A program made the translations under genes and the position numbers. The notes beneath the pieces are model-generated. The model searched no databases. It saw only the letters and a program-made list of their open reading frames with translations, and had not been told where the DNA came from. A stretch of 64,000 bases of DNA from Betaproteobacteria bacterium (GTDB lineage Bacteria; Pseudomonadota; Gammaproteobacteria; Burkholderiales; CAIKXV01): assembly GCA_947458265.1 (NCBI GenBank), contig CANGYF010000011.1:1-64000 (forward strand). The letters run 5' to 3'. How positions within the stretch are numbered: position 1 is the stretch's first letter; each line of letters starts with the position of its first letter. Below are positions 54,164 to 63,077 of this stretch, in pieces.

Positions 54164-54364
54164 ATGGAAGACACACGCTGCTGCGGCACGGGGGCCTGCA
54201 TCATCGACGCCCAAGGTCACTGCTGGTGCGGCCAGAAGTGGGACGGCACGCGCATGCGCGGCCGGGTGCGTGATGAGCCAATCGCCAGCGAAGCCACCCA
54301 GTCCAGTCAGGAGAAGCCCGCCATGGGCTCGACGCCTTCGGCTGCTCCCTCGACGGATCACTGA
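54164..54364 (+). CDS. Cysteine-rich small protein, 66 aa
   Basis: The first 35 residues form a tight Cys motif: RCCGTGACIIDAQGHCWCGQ (five Cys at about 6, 7, 12, 20 and 22), followed by KWDGTRM. This could bind a metal ion or a cluster. I recall short proteobacterial proteins with a CCGTGPC...CWCGQQWDG pattern, so the N-terminal half looks like a real conserved family. The Ser/Thr-rich tail (residues 40-66) may be non-conserved. No known function. It lies alone between the tRNA and a lower-G+C stretch. Confidence 0.6.
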   Translation: MEDTRCCGTGACIIDAQGHCWCGQKWDGTRMRGRVRDEPIASEATQSSQEKPAMGSTPSAAPSTDH

Positions 54365-55016
54365 CCGACTTTCCTTGGCGCGCGGGGCTTTGCTGGTGGA
54401 GGGTCCGATTGAGCGAAGGGTCAGCGAAGCAATCAGCCCGCTGCCGCGAATCGCGCCGAGGAAATGCCGTGTGGTCGGGCTGTGGCAAGGTGGAATGGGG
54501 TACCGAAGAGGACCGATCTGGCAATGGTGCGCACTGCCCGCCGGTTAACGTAGTCATGGGTGACGTCATCGACCTTGGTGAATCAGCAGGGCAGTCTGCA
54601 TTTATCGCGCTGTGATATGTCCTCGGCAAGGACAATATCCGAAAGACTGGATTTTCACGCTCGTCAGCGTGTGCCACCTACCAATTGCTGCCTCACCCAT
54701 TTGGTTATAGCCAAATCGCTTCTGTTTAATGTTTGTCTCCCGTGTTCGTCGATGTCGTCTCGCTATGGATGCTTGATGAATGACTGGTCCGATAGTTATG
54801 CGCTTGGCTTGATTAATGCCCGAAGGGCCGCTCCATTATGCGAGTTCGGGCGGTAATCACCCCGCTAAACTGCAGGATTCAGAGACAGCATTATTTCGCC
54901 CGCATCGGTTTCGGCGGCACGGTATACTCGACCAAAGTCGGAATCCATCGTGCTTCAGTTTGCGCACAGTATTTCAGACCATTTATATTCATGGCACCAG
55001 AACGGAACATAAAATA
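54365..55016. other. Gene-poor, lower-G+C stretch upstream of the H-NS gene
   Basis: 652 bp with clearly fewer G+C from about 54600 on, unlike the rest of the window. Short open frames here have no recognisable motifs. It contains an ATTTGG-TTATAG-CCAAAT hairpin (54699-54716), a TATACT hexamer (54923-54928) without a good -35, and an A/T-rich run just before the H-NS ATG. An imperfect repeat links CTGCCGCGAATCGGCCCGAG (about 54057) and a similar sequence at about 54440. It may be a decayed gene or AT-rich regulatory DNA bound by H-NS itself. Confidence 0.4.
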
Positions 55017-55352
55017 ATGGCAAAGTTGACCCTCGCGACTGTCGAAAAGCGCATCGCGGCGCTGCAGAAAACAGCGGAAAAACTGAAGACCAAAGACAAA
55101 GGGCCGGCAATCAAGGCGATTCTGGCCATGATGGCCAAGCACGACATCAGCGTCAGCGACCTGCGGGTCGGGGGCAAGGTCGTTGCGAAGACGAAGCGCA
55201 GCAACCGCAAGCCCGTGGCTGCCAAGTACGAGGATCCGAAGTCGGGCAAGACCTGGACGGGTCGAGGACGAACGCCCCTCTGGCTCTCCGAGGCAGAGGC
55301 TGCCGGCACTTCACGCGACCAGTTCCTGATCAAGCAGCCCGCAGGCAATTGA
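55017..55352 (+). CDS. H-NS family nucleoid protein
   Basis: 111 aa. The N-terminal coiled-coil/oligomerisation part has LATVEKRIAALQKTAEKLKT. The C-terminal DNA-binding motif reads KYEDPKSGKTWTGRGRTPLW, the H-NS signature that grips AT-rich minor groove. A Lys-rich linker (KVVAKTKRSNRKPV) joins them. H-NS proteins silence AT-rich and transferred DNA and often repress their own gene. The AT-rich upstream region fits autoregulation. Could be an accessory paralogue; betaproteobacteria often have several. Confidence 0.88.
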   Translation: MAKLTLATVEKRIAALQKTAEKLKTKDKGPAIKAILAMMAKHDISVSDLRVGGKVVAKTKRSNRKPVAAKYEDPKSGKTWTGRGRTPLWLSEAEAAGTSRDQFLIKQPAGN

Positions 55353-55557
55353 CGGAGCGGGGTTCCAGCCCCGGGGGAATGTCGCTAGGCAAGCGCGTGC
55401 CTGTCGAGGCCGCAGGGCCGATTTGTTAAGATGAAAATCGTGTCAGGCTCCGGGCAATGGAGGTGGTCCGTCATGGGATCGCCCTCCGTCCGCATGCCTG
55501 AGCAAACCGGCCTCGCGCCCTTCCCCTGTTGGTCCGCCCCTTGAACTCTCGACGTAC
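55353..55557. other. Intergenic region before the glycan cluster
   Basis: 205 bp. CGGGG-TTCCAG-CCCCG (after the H-NS stop) could end its transcript, but no T-run follows. TAAGAT at 55427-55432 is a possible -10 for the wbqC-led cluster with no clear -35. Confidence 0.3.
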
Positions 55558-56247
55558 ATGAAGCGCCTGGCAGTCCTTCAGTCGAACTACATCCCCTGGA
55601 AAGGCTACTTCGATCTGATCGCGTCGGTGGATGAGTTCGTGTTCTACGATGAAGTGCAGTACACGAAGAACGACTGGCGCAACCGCAACCGGATCAAGAC
55701 ACCCCAGGGCGTGCAGTGGTTGAGCATCCCGGTGGGCATCTCGTTGCGCCGGCAGATTCGTGACGTGTGCATCAACGATTCCGGCTGCGGGCCCGCGCAC
55801 TGGCAGCGCCTGGGTGCGAACTATGCACGGGCCCGGCATTTCCAGCAGATCGCGGATTGGCTCGAGCCGTTGTTTCGCGGGCGCCCCTGGATCAACCTGG
55901 CCGAAGTCAACCATTCGCTGATCGCGGCCATCTGCCGTTTCCTGGGCATCGACACTCGTCTGGCACATTCCACCGATTACCCCTCCGACGGCGACCGCAA
56001 CGAGCGCCTGGTGGGCCTGTGCGAGAAGGCCGGCGCGGATGTCTATGTGTCTGGGCCCAGTGCACGCAGTTATCTCGACGAGGCGGCGTTCGCCCGCGCA
56101 GGCATCCAGGTCGAGTGGTTCGAATACGGGCCGTACCCGGCGTACCCGCAGCTGTGGGGCGATTTCGTGCACGAGGTGAGCATCATCGACCTGCTGTTCA
56201 ACTGCGGCGACCAGGCCGCGCAGTACATGACGCACGTACGTCGATGA
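55558..56247 (+). CDS. wbqC: WbqC family protein
   Basis: 229 aa. LAVLQSNYIPWKGYFDLIAS, FVFYDEVQYTKNDWRNRNRI and VYVSGPSARSYLD are WbqC family blocks. WbqC-like proteins are encoded in O-antigen and capsule loci and are thought to act in sugar N-acylation or transfer; the reaction is not firmly established. No signal peptide. The stop overlaps the start of the GT2 gene (ATGA, 56244-56247). Confidence 0.88.
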   Translation: MKRLAVLQSNYIPWKGYFDLIASVDEFVFYDEVQYTKNDWRNRNRIKTPQGVQWLSIPVGISLRRQIRDVCINDSGCGPAHWQRLGANYARARHFQQIADWLEPLFRGRPWINLAEVNHSLIAAICRFLGIDTRLAHSTDYPSDGDRNERLVGLCEKAGADVYVSGPSARSYLDEAAFARAGIQVEWFEYGPYPAYPQLWGDFVHEVSIIDLLFNCGDQAAQYMTHVRR

Positions 56248-57173
56248 AGCTCTCGATCGTCACCACGCTGTACCAGTCGGCCGACTACGTCGAGGAGTTC
56301 CACCGGCGGGCGAGTGCCGTTGCCGCGCATCACGCAGCCGACAGTTATGAACTGGTGTTCGTCAACGACGGGTCGCCCGACGACAGCCTCGAGCGGGCGG
56401 TCGCGCTGAGCCGCTCCGACCCGCATGTCGTGGTCGTCGACCTGTCGCGCAACTTCGGCCATCACAAGGCGATGATGACCGGCCTTGCCTACGCGCGCGG
56501 GGAACGCGTCTACCTGATCGACAGCGACCTCGAGGAAGAGCCCGAGTGGTTCGACGCCTTCCTCGCACGTCTCGAGGACGAGCGCTGCGATGTCGTGTAC
56601 GGCGTGCAGCGAAACCGCAAGGGGGGGCGATTCGAGCGCTGGTCGGGTCGGATGTTCTACCGCCTGATGAACGCGATCAGCGGCTTCGAGATGCCGACGG
56701 ACATGGTCACCGCGCGGCTGATGAGCCGTCGCTACGTCGACGCGCTGCTCCGTCACGAAGAGCGCGAACTGGACATCGGCGGCCTGTGGGTGATCACCGG
56801 CTTTGCGCAGAGCGCCTGCCTCGTCGACAAGCACCACACGAGTGCCACCACCTATTCGCTGAGGCGGCGGGTCGCCCTGCTCATCGATTCGGTGACCTCG
56901 TTCAGCAGCGTTCCCCTGGTCGCGACCTTCTACATCGGCGTGGCGATCTTCATCATCGCCGCGTTGTTTGCTGCTGGCATCGTCCTCCAATGGGCGCTGC
57001 TCGACCGGCCCGTCAGCGGCTGGGCTTCGCTGATCGTCTCGATCTGGATGATCGGCGCAATGATCATCTCCTTCATCGGCATCCTGGGCATCTACCTGGG
57101 CAAGATGTTCGTCGAGGTAAAGCAGCGTCCCTATACAATCGTCCGAGAGGTGCATGGCCGTGGATCCCACTGA
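56244..57173 (+). CDS. Family 2 glycosyltransferase, membrane anchored (polyprenyl-phosphate type)
   Basis: 309 aa. GT-A fold with LSIVTTLYQSADYVEEFH, LVFVNDGSPDDS, DLSRNFGHHKAMMTGLAYA and the DXD-type YLIDSDLEEEPEW. Two C-terminal helices (about 225-250 and 260-290) end in YLGKMFVEVKQRP, as in dolichol/undecaprenyl-phosphate sugar transferases such as GtrB/ArnC. It probably loads a sugar onto undecaprenyl phosphate for transfer across the membrane by the GT-C-like protein downstream. Start overlaps wbqC by 4 nt; its own end overlaps the methyltransferase gene by 20 nt. Confidence 0.9.
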   Translation: MKLSIVTTLYQSADYVEEFHRRASAVAAHHAADSYELVFVNDGSPDDSLERAVALSRSDPHVVVVDLSRNFGHHKAMMTGLAYARGERVYLIDSDLEEEPEWFDAFLARLEDERCDVVYGVQRNRKGGRFERWSGRMFYRLMNAISGFEMPTDMVTARLMSRRYVDALLRHEERELDIGGLWVITGFAQSACLVDKHHTSATTYSLRRRVALLIDSVTSFSSVPLVATFYIGVAIFIIAALFAAGIVLQWALLDRPVSGWASLIVSIWMIGAMIISFIGILGIYLGKMFVEVKQRPYTIVREVHGRGSH

Positions 57174-57798
57174 ATTCGCGCGGCGGACCCGCCTGCATTA
57201 CCGCGACAGCTTCGAGCGTCACGGACCGACTCCACAAGGGGTCGACTGGAACGGCGAAGCGAGCCAGCGCAGGCAGTTCGATGAACTGATGCGCATCCTG
57301 CCCGCAGCGGGCCCGTTCTCGGTGAACGACTTCGGTTGCGGGTACGGCGCGCTGGCGGATGTGCTCCTCGCGCGCGGGCCGGGCATCACCTACTCGGGGG
57401 TCGACCTGAACGAGGAAATGATCGCCGCGGCGCGTGTGCGTTTCGCGTCGAATCCCGCCGTGACCTTCGAGGTGGCCGACCGACCGCTGACCGAGGCCGA
57501 CTTCGGCGTAGCCAGCGGCACGTTCACGCTTCGCCTCGGGCGCAGCGACGAGCAGTGCCTCGCCAGCATGACCGAGGCCCTGGACGCGATCGACAGCACC
57601 AGCCGCGCCGGCTTCGCATTCAACTGCCTGACCTCGTATTCCGACGCACCGAAGATGCGGGATTATCTGTACTACCCCGATCCGTGCGTCGTGTTCGACC
57701 TCTGCAAGCGGCGCTGGTCGCGCAACGTCGCGCTGCTGCACGACTACGGCCTGTATGCGTTCACGATGCTGGTGCGCAAGGCGGACCCTGCCTCATGA
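57154..57798 (+). CDS. SAM-dependent class I methyltransferase
   Basis: 214 aa. Motif I is SVNDFGCGYGALADVLL (about residue 55-70), with acidic D in YSGVDLNEEMIAAAR. The rest is compact and lacks membrane segments. The substrate is probably a nucleotide sugar or glycan of this cluster, judged from position only. Overlaps the GT2 gene by 20 nt and the SMR-like gene by 4 nt. Confidence 0.85.
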   Translation: MAVDPTEFARRTRLHYRDSFERHGPTPQGVDWNGEASQRRQFDELMRILPAAGPFSVNDFGCGYGALADVLLARGPGITYSGVDLNEEMIAAARVRFASNPAVTFEVADRPLTEADFGVASGTFTLRLGRSDEQCLASMTEALDAIDSTSRAGFAFNCLTSYSDAPKMRDYLYYPDPCVVFDLCKRRWSRNVALLHDYGLYAFTMLVRKADPAS

Positions 57799-58184
57799 TG
57801 CCTGTCCAGCGCTGGCTCGACTATTCGTTCATCCTCGGCATGATCCTGCTGACCGTGTACGGCCAGCTCATCCTCAAGTGGCGCATGGACCAGATCGGGC
57901 CGATGCCGGCCGGCTTCCTGCCGGGGTTGCGGCACCTGCTGATGCTGCTGTTCGATCCGTTCGTCGTGTCCAGCTTCGCCGCCGCGTTCGTTGCCAGCCT
58001 GGCGTGGATGGCGGCGATGACCCGTTTCGAACTGAGCTATGCCTATCCCTTCACCAGCCTGAACTTCGTGCTCGTGCTGGCCATGAGCGTATGGCTGCTC
58101 GATGAGCAACTGAACCTGTACAAGGTGGCAGGCGTTGCACTGATCGTGCTGGGCACGGTCGTCGCGGCCGCCGGGTCGCGATGA
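57795..58184 (+). CDS. Small EamA/SMR-type membrane protein (ArnE/ArnF-like)
   Basis: 129 aa, four membrane helices. The C-terminal pattern FELSYAYPFTSLNFVLVLAM followed by LLDEQLNLYKVAGVALIVLG is the half-EamA/SMR signature. In ArnE/ArnF such proteins flip undecaprenyl-phosphate-linked sugar. Placed between a polyprenyl-phosphate GT2 and a GT-C-like protein, a lipid-linked sugar flippase role is reasonable. ATGA overlaps at both ends. Confidence 0.85.
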   Translation: MMPVQRWLDYSFILGMILLTVYGQLILKWRMDQIGPMPAGFLPGLRHLLMLLFDPFVVSSFAAAFVASLAWMAAMTRFELSYAYPFTSLNFVLVLAMSVWLLDEQLNLYKVAGVALIVLGTVVAAAGSR

Positions 58185-59830
58185 GCGGCACTGCCGGCCG
58201 AGCCGGGGTGCTGCCTCGTGCGTTGATGGCGGGTGCGGCAGTCCGTGCGTGGGCGGTCGCGATCGCCCTGGCGCTGCCGCTGGTCACATTCTGGTTCATC
58301 GGCCATCACGGGCTGAACCTTCAGGACGAGGGCTTCCTCTGGTACGGCGCGCAGCGTGTGCTGGTCGGTGAACTGCCGTTGCGCGACTTCCAGTCGTACG
58401 ACGTGGGCCGCTACTTCTGGTCGGCCGGGTGGATGTGGCTGTTCGACAACGACGGCATCCTGGCGATGCGCGCGGGTAATGCCGTCCTGGCTTCGATAAC
58501 CCTCGCCATGGCCGCCGTGCTGGTGGGCATGCAGCCGGCTCCCGCATGGCGGATCCTGCTCGCGGTGCCTGCGTTTGCCGTCTGGATGGTGCCGGACTTC
58601 AAGGTCGCGGACAGCTTCGCCGTGATATTGATGGTCGCTGGGCTGGCCGGGGCGCTGGCGCGCGTCGATGCGCGCTCATGCGCATGGCTGGGCATCTGTC
58701 TCGGGGTGGTTTCGGCCATCGGCATCAACCACGCGCTGTACGGATCGATTGCGGTGGCCCTCGCGCTGGGCCTGCGGTATCGGCAGGTGCGTGTGCTTCC
58801 GACGGGCAGCATGCTGGTTGCATTCGTCGCTGGCGGGGTCGTCGGGTATTCCCCTGTGATCGCCTGTCATCTGTTCGCATCCGGATTCACCGCGGCGTTC
58901 ATCGATTCGATCCGCATGCTGTTCGAGGCGGGGACGACCAACCTGCCGTTGCCGCTGCCCCGGATCCAGGCCTTGCTGCAGCCGTCGGCCGGGCAGGACG
59001 GCGCCAGTGCGCTGCGCGAGTCGCTGCTTGCACTGGCAGGGCTCGCTGGCGGCGTGGTGCTGGTTCTCGCAATGCGCCGCGTGTGGAAGGATTGGAGAGC
59101 GTCGAATGTCGGCGCTACGGCCAGCGATGCGGCCAGCGATGCAGCAGCCCGTTCGGCAGGTGATGCGGTATTCGCGGCCGCCGTTCTGGTGTCGATTCCC
59201 TACGCACACTATACGGTGTCGCGTTTCGACGTCTTCCATGTCGCATTGAGCATTCTCCCGATTCTCGTCGCTGCCTGGACATGGCCGGGACGCAAGCGCA
59301 CGGGCTTGGGTGACCTCGTGCTGGTGGCGGCGGTCGTGGCTGGTACCGTCCTCTCGCTGTTCGAGCAGCGTGCGTATCCGATGCTGCGTGGCTGGACGGC
59401 GGAGCGCGTGCAGGTGCTCGGGGACACCCTCTACGTCGAACCGCATGCAGCCGATGTGCTTTCGCTGCTGCGTGCGCAGGTCGACGCCCATGCGCGTGAC
59501 GGCCAGTCATTCCTTGCGGCACCCTACTGGCCTGGCGCCTACGCGGTCGAGCGCCGTCGCTCGCCGGTGTGGGAGATCTATCAACTGTTCCCTGCCACGG
59601 AAGAGCGCCAGCGTCGAGAGATCGCACGCCTGCGCGAGGCAGACATCGGCTTTTCGATGTTCTCGCTTTTCCGCGCCGACGCCCGGCCCGACCTCGGCTT
59701 CGTGAGCACCCACCCCCTGATCGTCGCCTACCTCGACCGCTGCATGAAGCTGCTGCCACCCAGTCCCTCCACCGAGGGACGGGACATCCGGATCCACGTG
59801 GCCGGCGACCCCGGCTGCACCATTGATTGA
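58181..59830 (+). CDS. Polytopic GT-C-like glycosyltransferase
   Basis: 549 aa with about 11-12 helices. The first periplasmic loop reads GLNLQDEGFLWYGAQRVLVG, followed by ELPLRDFQSYDVGRYFW. This is the acidic loop of GT-C enzymes (ArnT/PMT-like) that use polyprenyl-phosphate sugars. The C-terminal about 150 residues are soluble and presumably periplasmic. Likely final acceptor-modifying enzyme of the cluster. Overlaps the SMR-like gene by 4 nt. Confidence 0.75.
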   Translation: MSGTAGRAGVLPRALMAGAAVRAWAVAIALALPLVTFWFIGHHGLNLQDEGFLWYGAQRVLVGELPLRDFQSYDVGRYFWSAGWMWLFDNDGILAMRAGNAVLASITLAMAAVLVGMQPAPAWRILLAVPAFAVWMVPDFKVADSFAVILMVAGLAGALARVDARSCAWLGICLGVVSAIGINHALYGSIAVALALGLRYRQVRVLPTGSMLVAFVAGGVVGYSPVIACHLFASGFTAAFIDSIRMLFEAGTTNLPLPLPRIQALLQPSAGQDGASALRESLLALAGLAGGVVLVLAMRRVWKDWRASNVGATASDAASDAAARSAGDAVFAAAVLVSIPYAHYTVSRFDVFHVALSILPILVAAWTWPGRKRTGLGDLVLVAAVVAGTVLSLFEQRAYPMLRGWTAERVQVLGDTLYVEPHAADVLSLLRAQVDAHARDGQSFLAAPYWPGAYAVERRRSPVWEIYQLFPATEERQRREIARLREADIGFSMFSLFRADARPDLGFVSTHPLIVAYLDRCMKLLPPSPSTEGRDIRIHVAGDPGCTID

Positions 59831-59837
59831 CATTGCC

Positions 59838-61028
59838 ATGACGACATCGAACTCTCCCGACGTACTCGAGCGCAAGGCATCCGGGGCTGCAGTGCAGACC
59901 ATCCCGTTCAATCGACCGTTCATGGTCGGGACCGAACTCGATCACGTACGCGAAGCCAATCGCCGTCTGCAGCTGGCGGGCGATGGGCATTTCACTTCGC
60001 TGTGCAGCGAATGGCTCGAGCGCCGCACCGGCAGCCGAACCGCGCTGCTGACCCATTCGTGCACCGCGGCGCTCGAGATGGCAGCCATCCTTGCCGACAT
60101 CGGGCCGGGCGACGAGATCGTGATGCCGTCCTACACGTTCGTGTCCACCGCCAATGCATTCGTGCTGCGCGGTGGTTTGCCGGTATTCGTCGACATCCGG
60201 CCGGACACGCTGAACATCGACGAAACGAAGATCGAAGCCGCAATCACCGAGCGCACCCGCGCGATCGTCGTCGTCCACTATGCCGGTGTGGCCTGCGAAA
60301 TGGACACGGTGATGGCGATCGCCGCGCGCCACGGGCTGCTGGTCATCGAGGATGCGGCGCAGGGCGCGATGGCGTCCTACCGCGGCCGTGCGCTGGGCAG
60401 CATCGGCCAGATGGGCACGCTGAGCTTCCACGAAACGAAGAACATCATGTCGGGCGAGGGCGGGGCGCTGCTGGTGAACGACCCGACGCTGGCACACCGT
60501 GCCCGGTTGATTCGCGAGAAAGGGACCAACCGCACCGATTTCCTGCAGGGGAAGGTCGACAAGTACACCTGGGTCGACATCGGTTCATCCTACCTGCCCG
60601 GAGAGATGACCGCGGCTTTCCTGTGGGGCCAGATGCAGGCTGCCGACGAGATCACTTCCCGGCGGCTGGCGTTGTGGAACGTCTATCACGACGCGTTTCA
60701 AGGGCTGGAGGCGTCCGGCCATCTGCGCCGCCCCACGGTTCCGGCGGAATGCACCGCCAACGCGCACATGTACTACATCCTGCTGCCGGACCGCGCCGCT
60801 CGGCCGGGCTTCATCGACCAGCTCGCCCGGCGAGGCATCAACGCGGTGTCGCATTACGTGCCGCTGCACAGTTCCCCGGGCGGAATGCGCTTCTCCCGCG
60901 CTGCGGCTGAATTGCCGGTGACTGCTGATCTTGCTGACCGGCTGGTGCGACTGCCACTGTGGATCGGGCTCGAGGACCAGCAGTCGCGCGTGATCGAAGC
61001 GGTACACGAGATCCTTCGGCAGAATTGA
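59838..61028 (+). CDS. rffA: dTDP-4-amino-4,6-dideoxygalactose transaminase-like (RffA/WecE)
   Basis: 396 aa, DegT/DnrJ/EryC1 aminotransferase family. The PLP lysine is Lys201 in SFHETKNIMSGEGG. THSCTAALEMAA, VMPSYTFVSTANAFVLRG and IEDAAQGAMASYRG are close to RffA/WecE, which makes dTDP-4-amino-4,6-dideoxy-D-galactose (Fuc4N precursor). A TTG at 59823 would add five residues. The product could be the sugar that WbqC-type acylation and the GT2 enzyme then use. Last gene of the cluster. Confidence 0.9.
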   Translation: MTTSNSPDVLERKASGAAVQTIPFNRPFMVGTELDHVREANRRLQLAGDGHFTSLCSEWLERRTGSRTALLTHSCTAALEMAAILADIGPGDEIVMPSYTFVSTANAFVLRGGLPVFVDIRPDTLNIDETKIEAAITERTRAIVVVHYAGVACEMDTVMAIAARHGLLVIEDAAQGAMASYRGRALGSIGQMGTLSFHETKNIMSGEGGALLVNDPTLAHRARLIREKGTNRTDFLQGKVDKYTWVDIGSSYLPGEMTAAFLWGQMQAADEITSRRLALWNVYHDAFQGLEASGHLRRPTVPAECTANAHMYYILLPDRAARPGFIDQLARRGINAVSHYVPLHSSPGGMRFSRAAAELPVTADLADRLVRLPLWIGLEDQQSRVIEAVHEILRQN

Positions 61029-61239
61029 CTGCTGGCGCTGCGGCACCCTAAACTGCAGACAGAAGCATCTGTACTTTCCGAGACCGCGCACAAGAACGAG
61101 CGGCCGGAATGAAGGAGGAGGCGCGGGTGCACTATCCCGCTTGCCGTGCCCGAAAGGGCGATCGTGCGCTGTTGCCGCTCGCGGGCCATGCCTGCGCGCG
61201 GATTCGCGTACACCCGGCACCAACAGGAGCAACAGGAAC
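61029..61239. other. Intergenic region before the CocE/NonD gene
   Basis: 211 bp. It holds an ACAGA-AGCA-TCTGT hairpin near the rffA end, an AAGGAGGAGG stretch (61112-61121) with no open frame that I trust after it, and a CAACAGGA direct repeat just before the hydrolase ATG. No clear promoter. Confidence 0.3.
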
Positions 61240-62982
61240 ATGACCGCGTTCAGATCAGAGACCCGCGATGGCATGCGCATCGACTGGGATGTGCCCATCA
61301 CCATGGACGACGGCCTGGTGCTGCGTGCCGACATCTTCCGGCCGATCGCCGAGGGCCGCTACCCGGTGCTGATGACCTACGGGCCGTACGGCAAGGGCCT
61401 GTCCTTCCAGGAAGGCTACAAGACCGCCTGGGACATCATGGCGCGCGAGAATCCGGACGCGCTCGCCGGCTCGACCAACCAGTACCAGAACTGGGAGGTG
61501 GTCGATCCCGAGAAATGGGTGCCCGATGGCTACGTCTGCATCCGCGTCGACTCGCGCGGTGCGGGCCGCTCGCCGGGATACCTCGCGCACAACAATGCGC
61601 GCGAGACGCGTGACTTCCACCTTTGCATCGAGTGGGCTGCAGTGCAGTCCTGGTGCAACGGCAAGGTCGGACTCAACGGCATTTCCTACTACGCGAGCAA
61701 CCAGTGGCGTGTCGCTGCGTCCCAGCCACCGCACCTGGCCGCGATCTGCGCCTGGGAGGGCTGGAACGACGCCTATCGCGAATCGCACCGGCATGGCGGC
61801 ATTGCCTGCACCTTCCGCAAGAACTGGCAGGAAATGCAGGTCAAGACGGTGCAGCATGGCGTCGGTGAGCGCGGCCGGAAGCATCCGGTCACCGGCGAAC
61901 TCGCCTGCGGCCCCGAGACGCTGAGCGAGGCCGAGCTGGAGAACAACCGCGAAGACATGTGGCGCGCGGTGCTCGAGCGCGAGACCGATACCGAGTGGTA
62001 TCGCGAACGCAGCGCCGACCTGTCGCGCGTCACGGTGCCGGTGCTGTCGGCGGCGAACTGGGGCGGGCAGGGGCTGCACCCCCGGGGCAATTTCGAGGGC
62101 TATGCTGGCGCGGCTTCGAAGCAGAAGTGGCTGGAAGTGCACGGCGGCTCGCACTGGGCGCCGTTCTACACCGACTACGGCGTCGGTCTGCAGAAGCGCT
62201 TCTTTGACCATTTCCTCAAGGGCGCCGACAACGGCTGGAACCGGCAACCTGCGGTGCTGCTGCAGGTGCGGCATCCGGGCGAGACGTTCGTCGAGCGCGC
62301 CGAGCGCGAATGGCCGCTCGCGCGTACCCGGTGGACCCGCTTCCACCTCGACCCCGACGGCATGCGCCTGTCGGACAAGCCGCCGGCTTCCGACGCGGTG
62401 CACACCTACGAGGCCATGGGCGACGGTGCCACCTTTTCCACCGGCGCACTCGAGCATGACACCGAAATCACCGGTCCGATCGCGCTCAAGCTGTTCGTGT
62501 CTTCCTCGACCGTGGATGCGGACATCTTCGCGGTGCTGCGGGTGTTCGATCCGGCCGGCAAGGAAGTCGTGTTCCAGGGGGCGCTCGATCCGCACACGCC
62601 CATCGCGCAGGGCTGGCTTCGTGCCTCCCACCGCGAGCTCGATGCGGCGCGCTCGCTGCCCTGGCGGCCGTATCACACGCACCGCGAAAAGCAGCTGCTG
62701 GTCCCGGGCGAGGTCTACGAGCTCGACGTCGAGATCTGGCCGACCTGCATCGTGGTGCCCAGGGGCTACAGCATCGCGCTCAGCATCCGCGGCAAGGACT
62801 ACGAGTACGACGGTGACGCGGCAGTGCTGTCGAACATGAAGAACCCGATGAAGGGCTGCGGGCCCTTCGTCCATGATGACGAGACCGATCGTCCGCCGGC
62901 CATCTTCGGCGGCAAGGTGACGCTGCACGCCGGGCCGAAGCATCAGGCCGCGGTTCTGCTGCCTGTCATCCCGGCTGCATAG
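61240..62982 (+). CDS. CocE/NonD family hydrolase
   Basis: 580 aa. The alpha/beta hydrolase core shows VLMTYGPYGKG, VRVDSRGAGRSPGYL-type oxyanion region and the nucleophile in VGLNGISYYASNQW (Ser in G-x-S-Y). The acid/base part includes EVHGGSHWAPFY (His). The C-terminal jelly-roll domain typical of CocE and X-prolyl dipeptidyl acylaminopeptidases starts at about residue 370. Family members hydrolyse cocaine esters, beta-lactam esters or peptides; no signal peptide here. A Bug receptor follows 95 bp downstream. Confidence 0.9.
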   Translation: MTAFRSETRDGMRIDWDVPITMDDGLVLRADIFRPIAEGRYPVLMTYGPYGKGLSFQEGYKTAWDIMARENPDALAGSTNQYQNWEVVDPEKWVPDGYVCIRVDSRGAGRSPGYLAHNNARETRDFHLCIEWAAVQSWCNGKVGLNGISYYASNQWRVAASQPPHLAAICAWEGWNDAYRESHRHGGIACTFRKNWQEMQVKTVQHGVGERGRKHPVTGELACGPETLSEAELENNREDMWRAVLERETDTEWYRERSADLSRVTVPVLSAANWGGQGLHPRGNFEGYAGAASKQKWLEVHGGSHWAPFYTDYGVGLQKRFFDHFLKGADNGWNRQPAVLLQVRHPGETFVERAEREWPLARTRWTRFHLDPDGMRLSDKPPASDAVHTYEAMGDGATFSTGALEHDTEITGPIALKLFVSSSTVDADIFAVLRVFDPAGKEVVFQGALDPHTPIAQGWLRASHRELDAARSLPWRPYHTHREKQLLVPGEVYELDVEIWPTCIVVPRGYSIALSIRGKDYEYDGDAAVLSNMKNPMKGCGPFVHDDETDRPPAIFGGKVTLHAGPKHQAAVLLPVIPAA

Positions 62983-63077
62983 CAGCGCATCGCTGGAAGG
63001 TGCCGGAGGCCCCGGTGCCGCACCCGATACCAAGGTGGCCTGGTCTACAGGCCTGTTTGCCCAAGGAGGGGTTGTCC

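Noticed and set aside
53876-54361. Minus-strand frame ending in GPLGLEPRTKGL
   Set aside because: The ending is the reverse translation of the tRNA, a familiar annotation artefact; no other evidence of coding.
54559-54566. TGACGTCA palindrome
   Set aside because: An 8-bp palindrome with no promoter or regulator context; expected by chance at this scale.
54409-54856. Two overlapping short plus-strand frames
   Set aside because: No recognisable motif, no ribosome site, and composition like non-coding DNA.
53919-55557. Integrated genomic island at the tRNA
   Set aside because: No integrase, no duplicated tRNA 3' end and only one functional gene; kept only as a base-composition observation.
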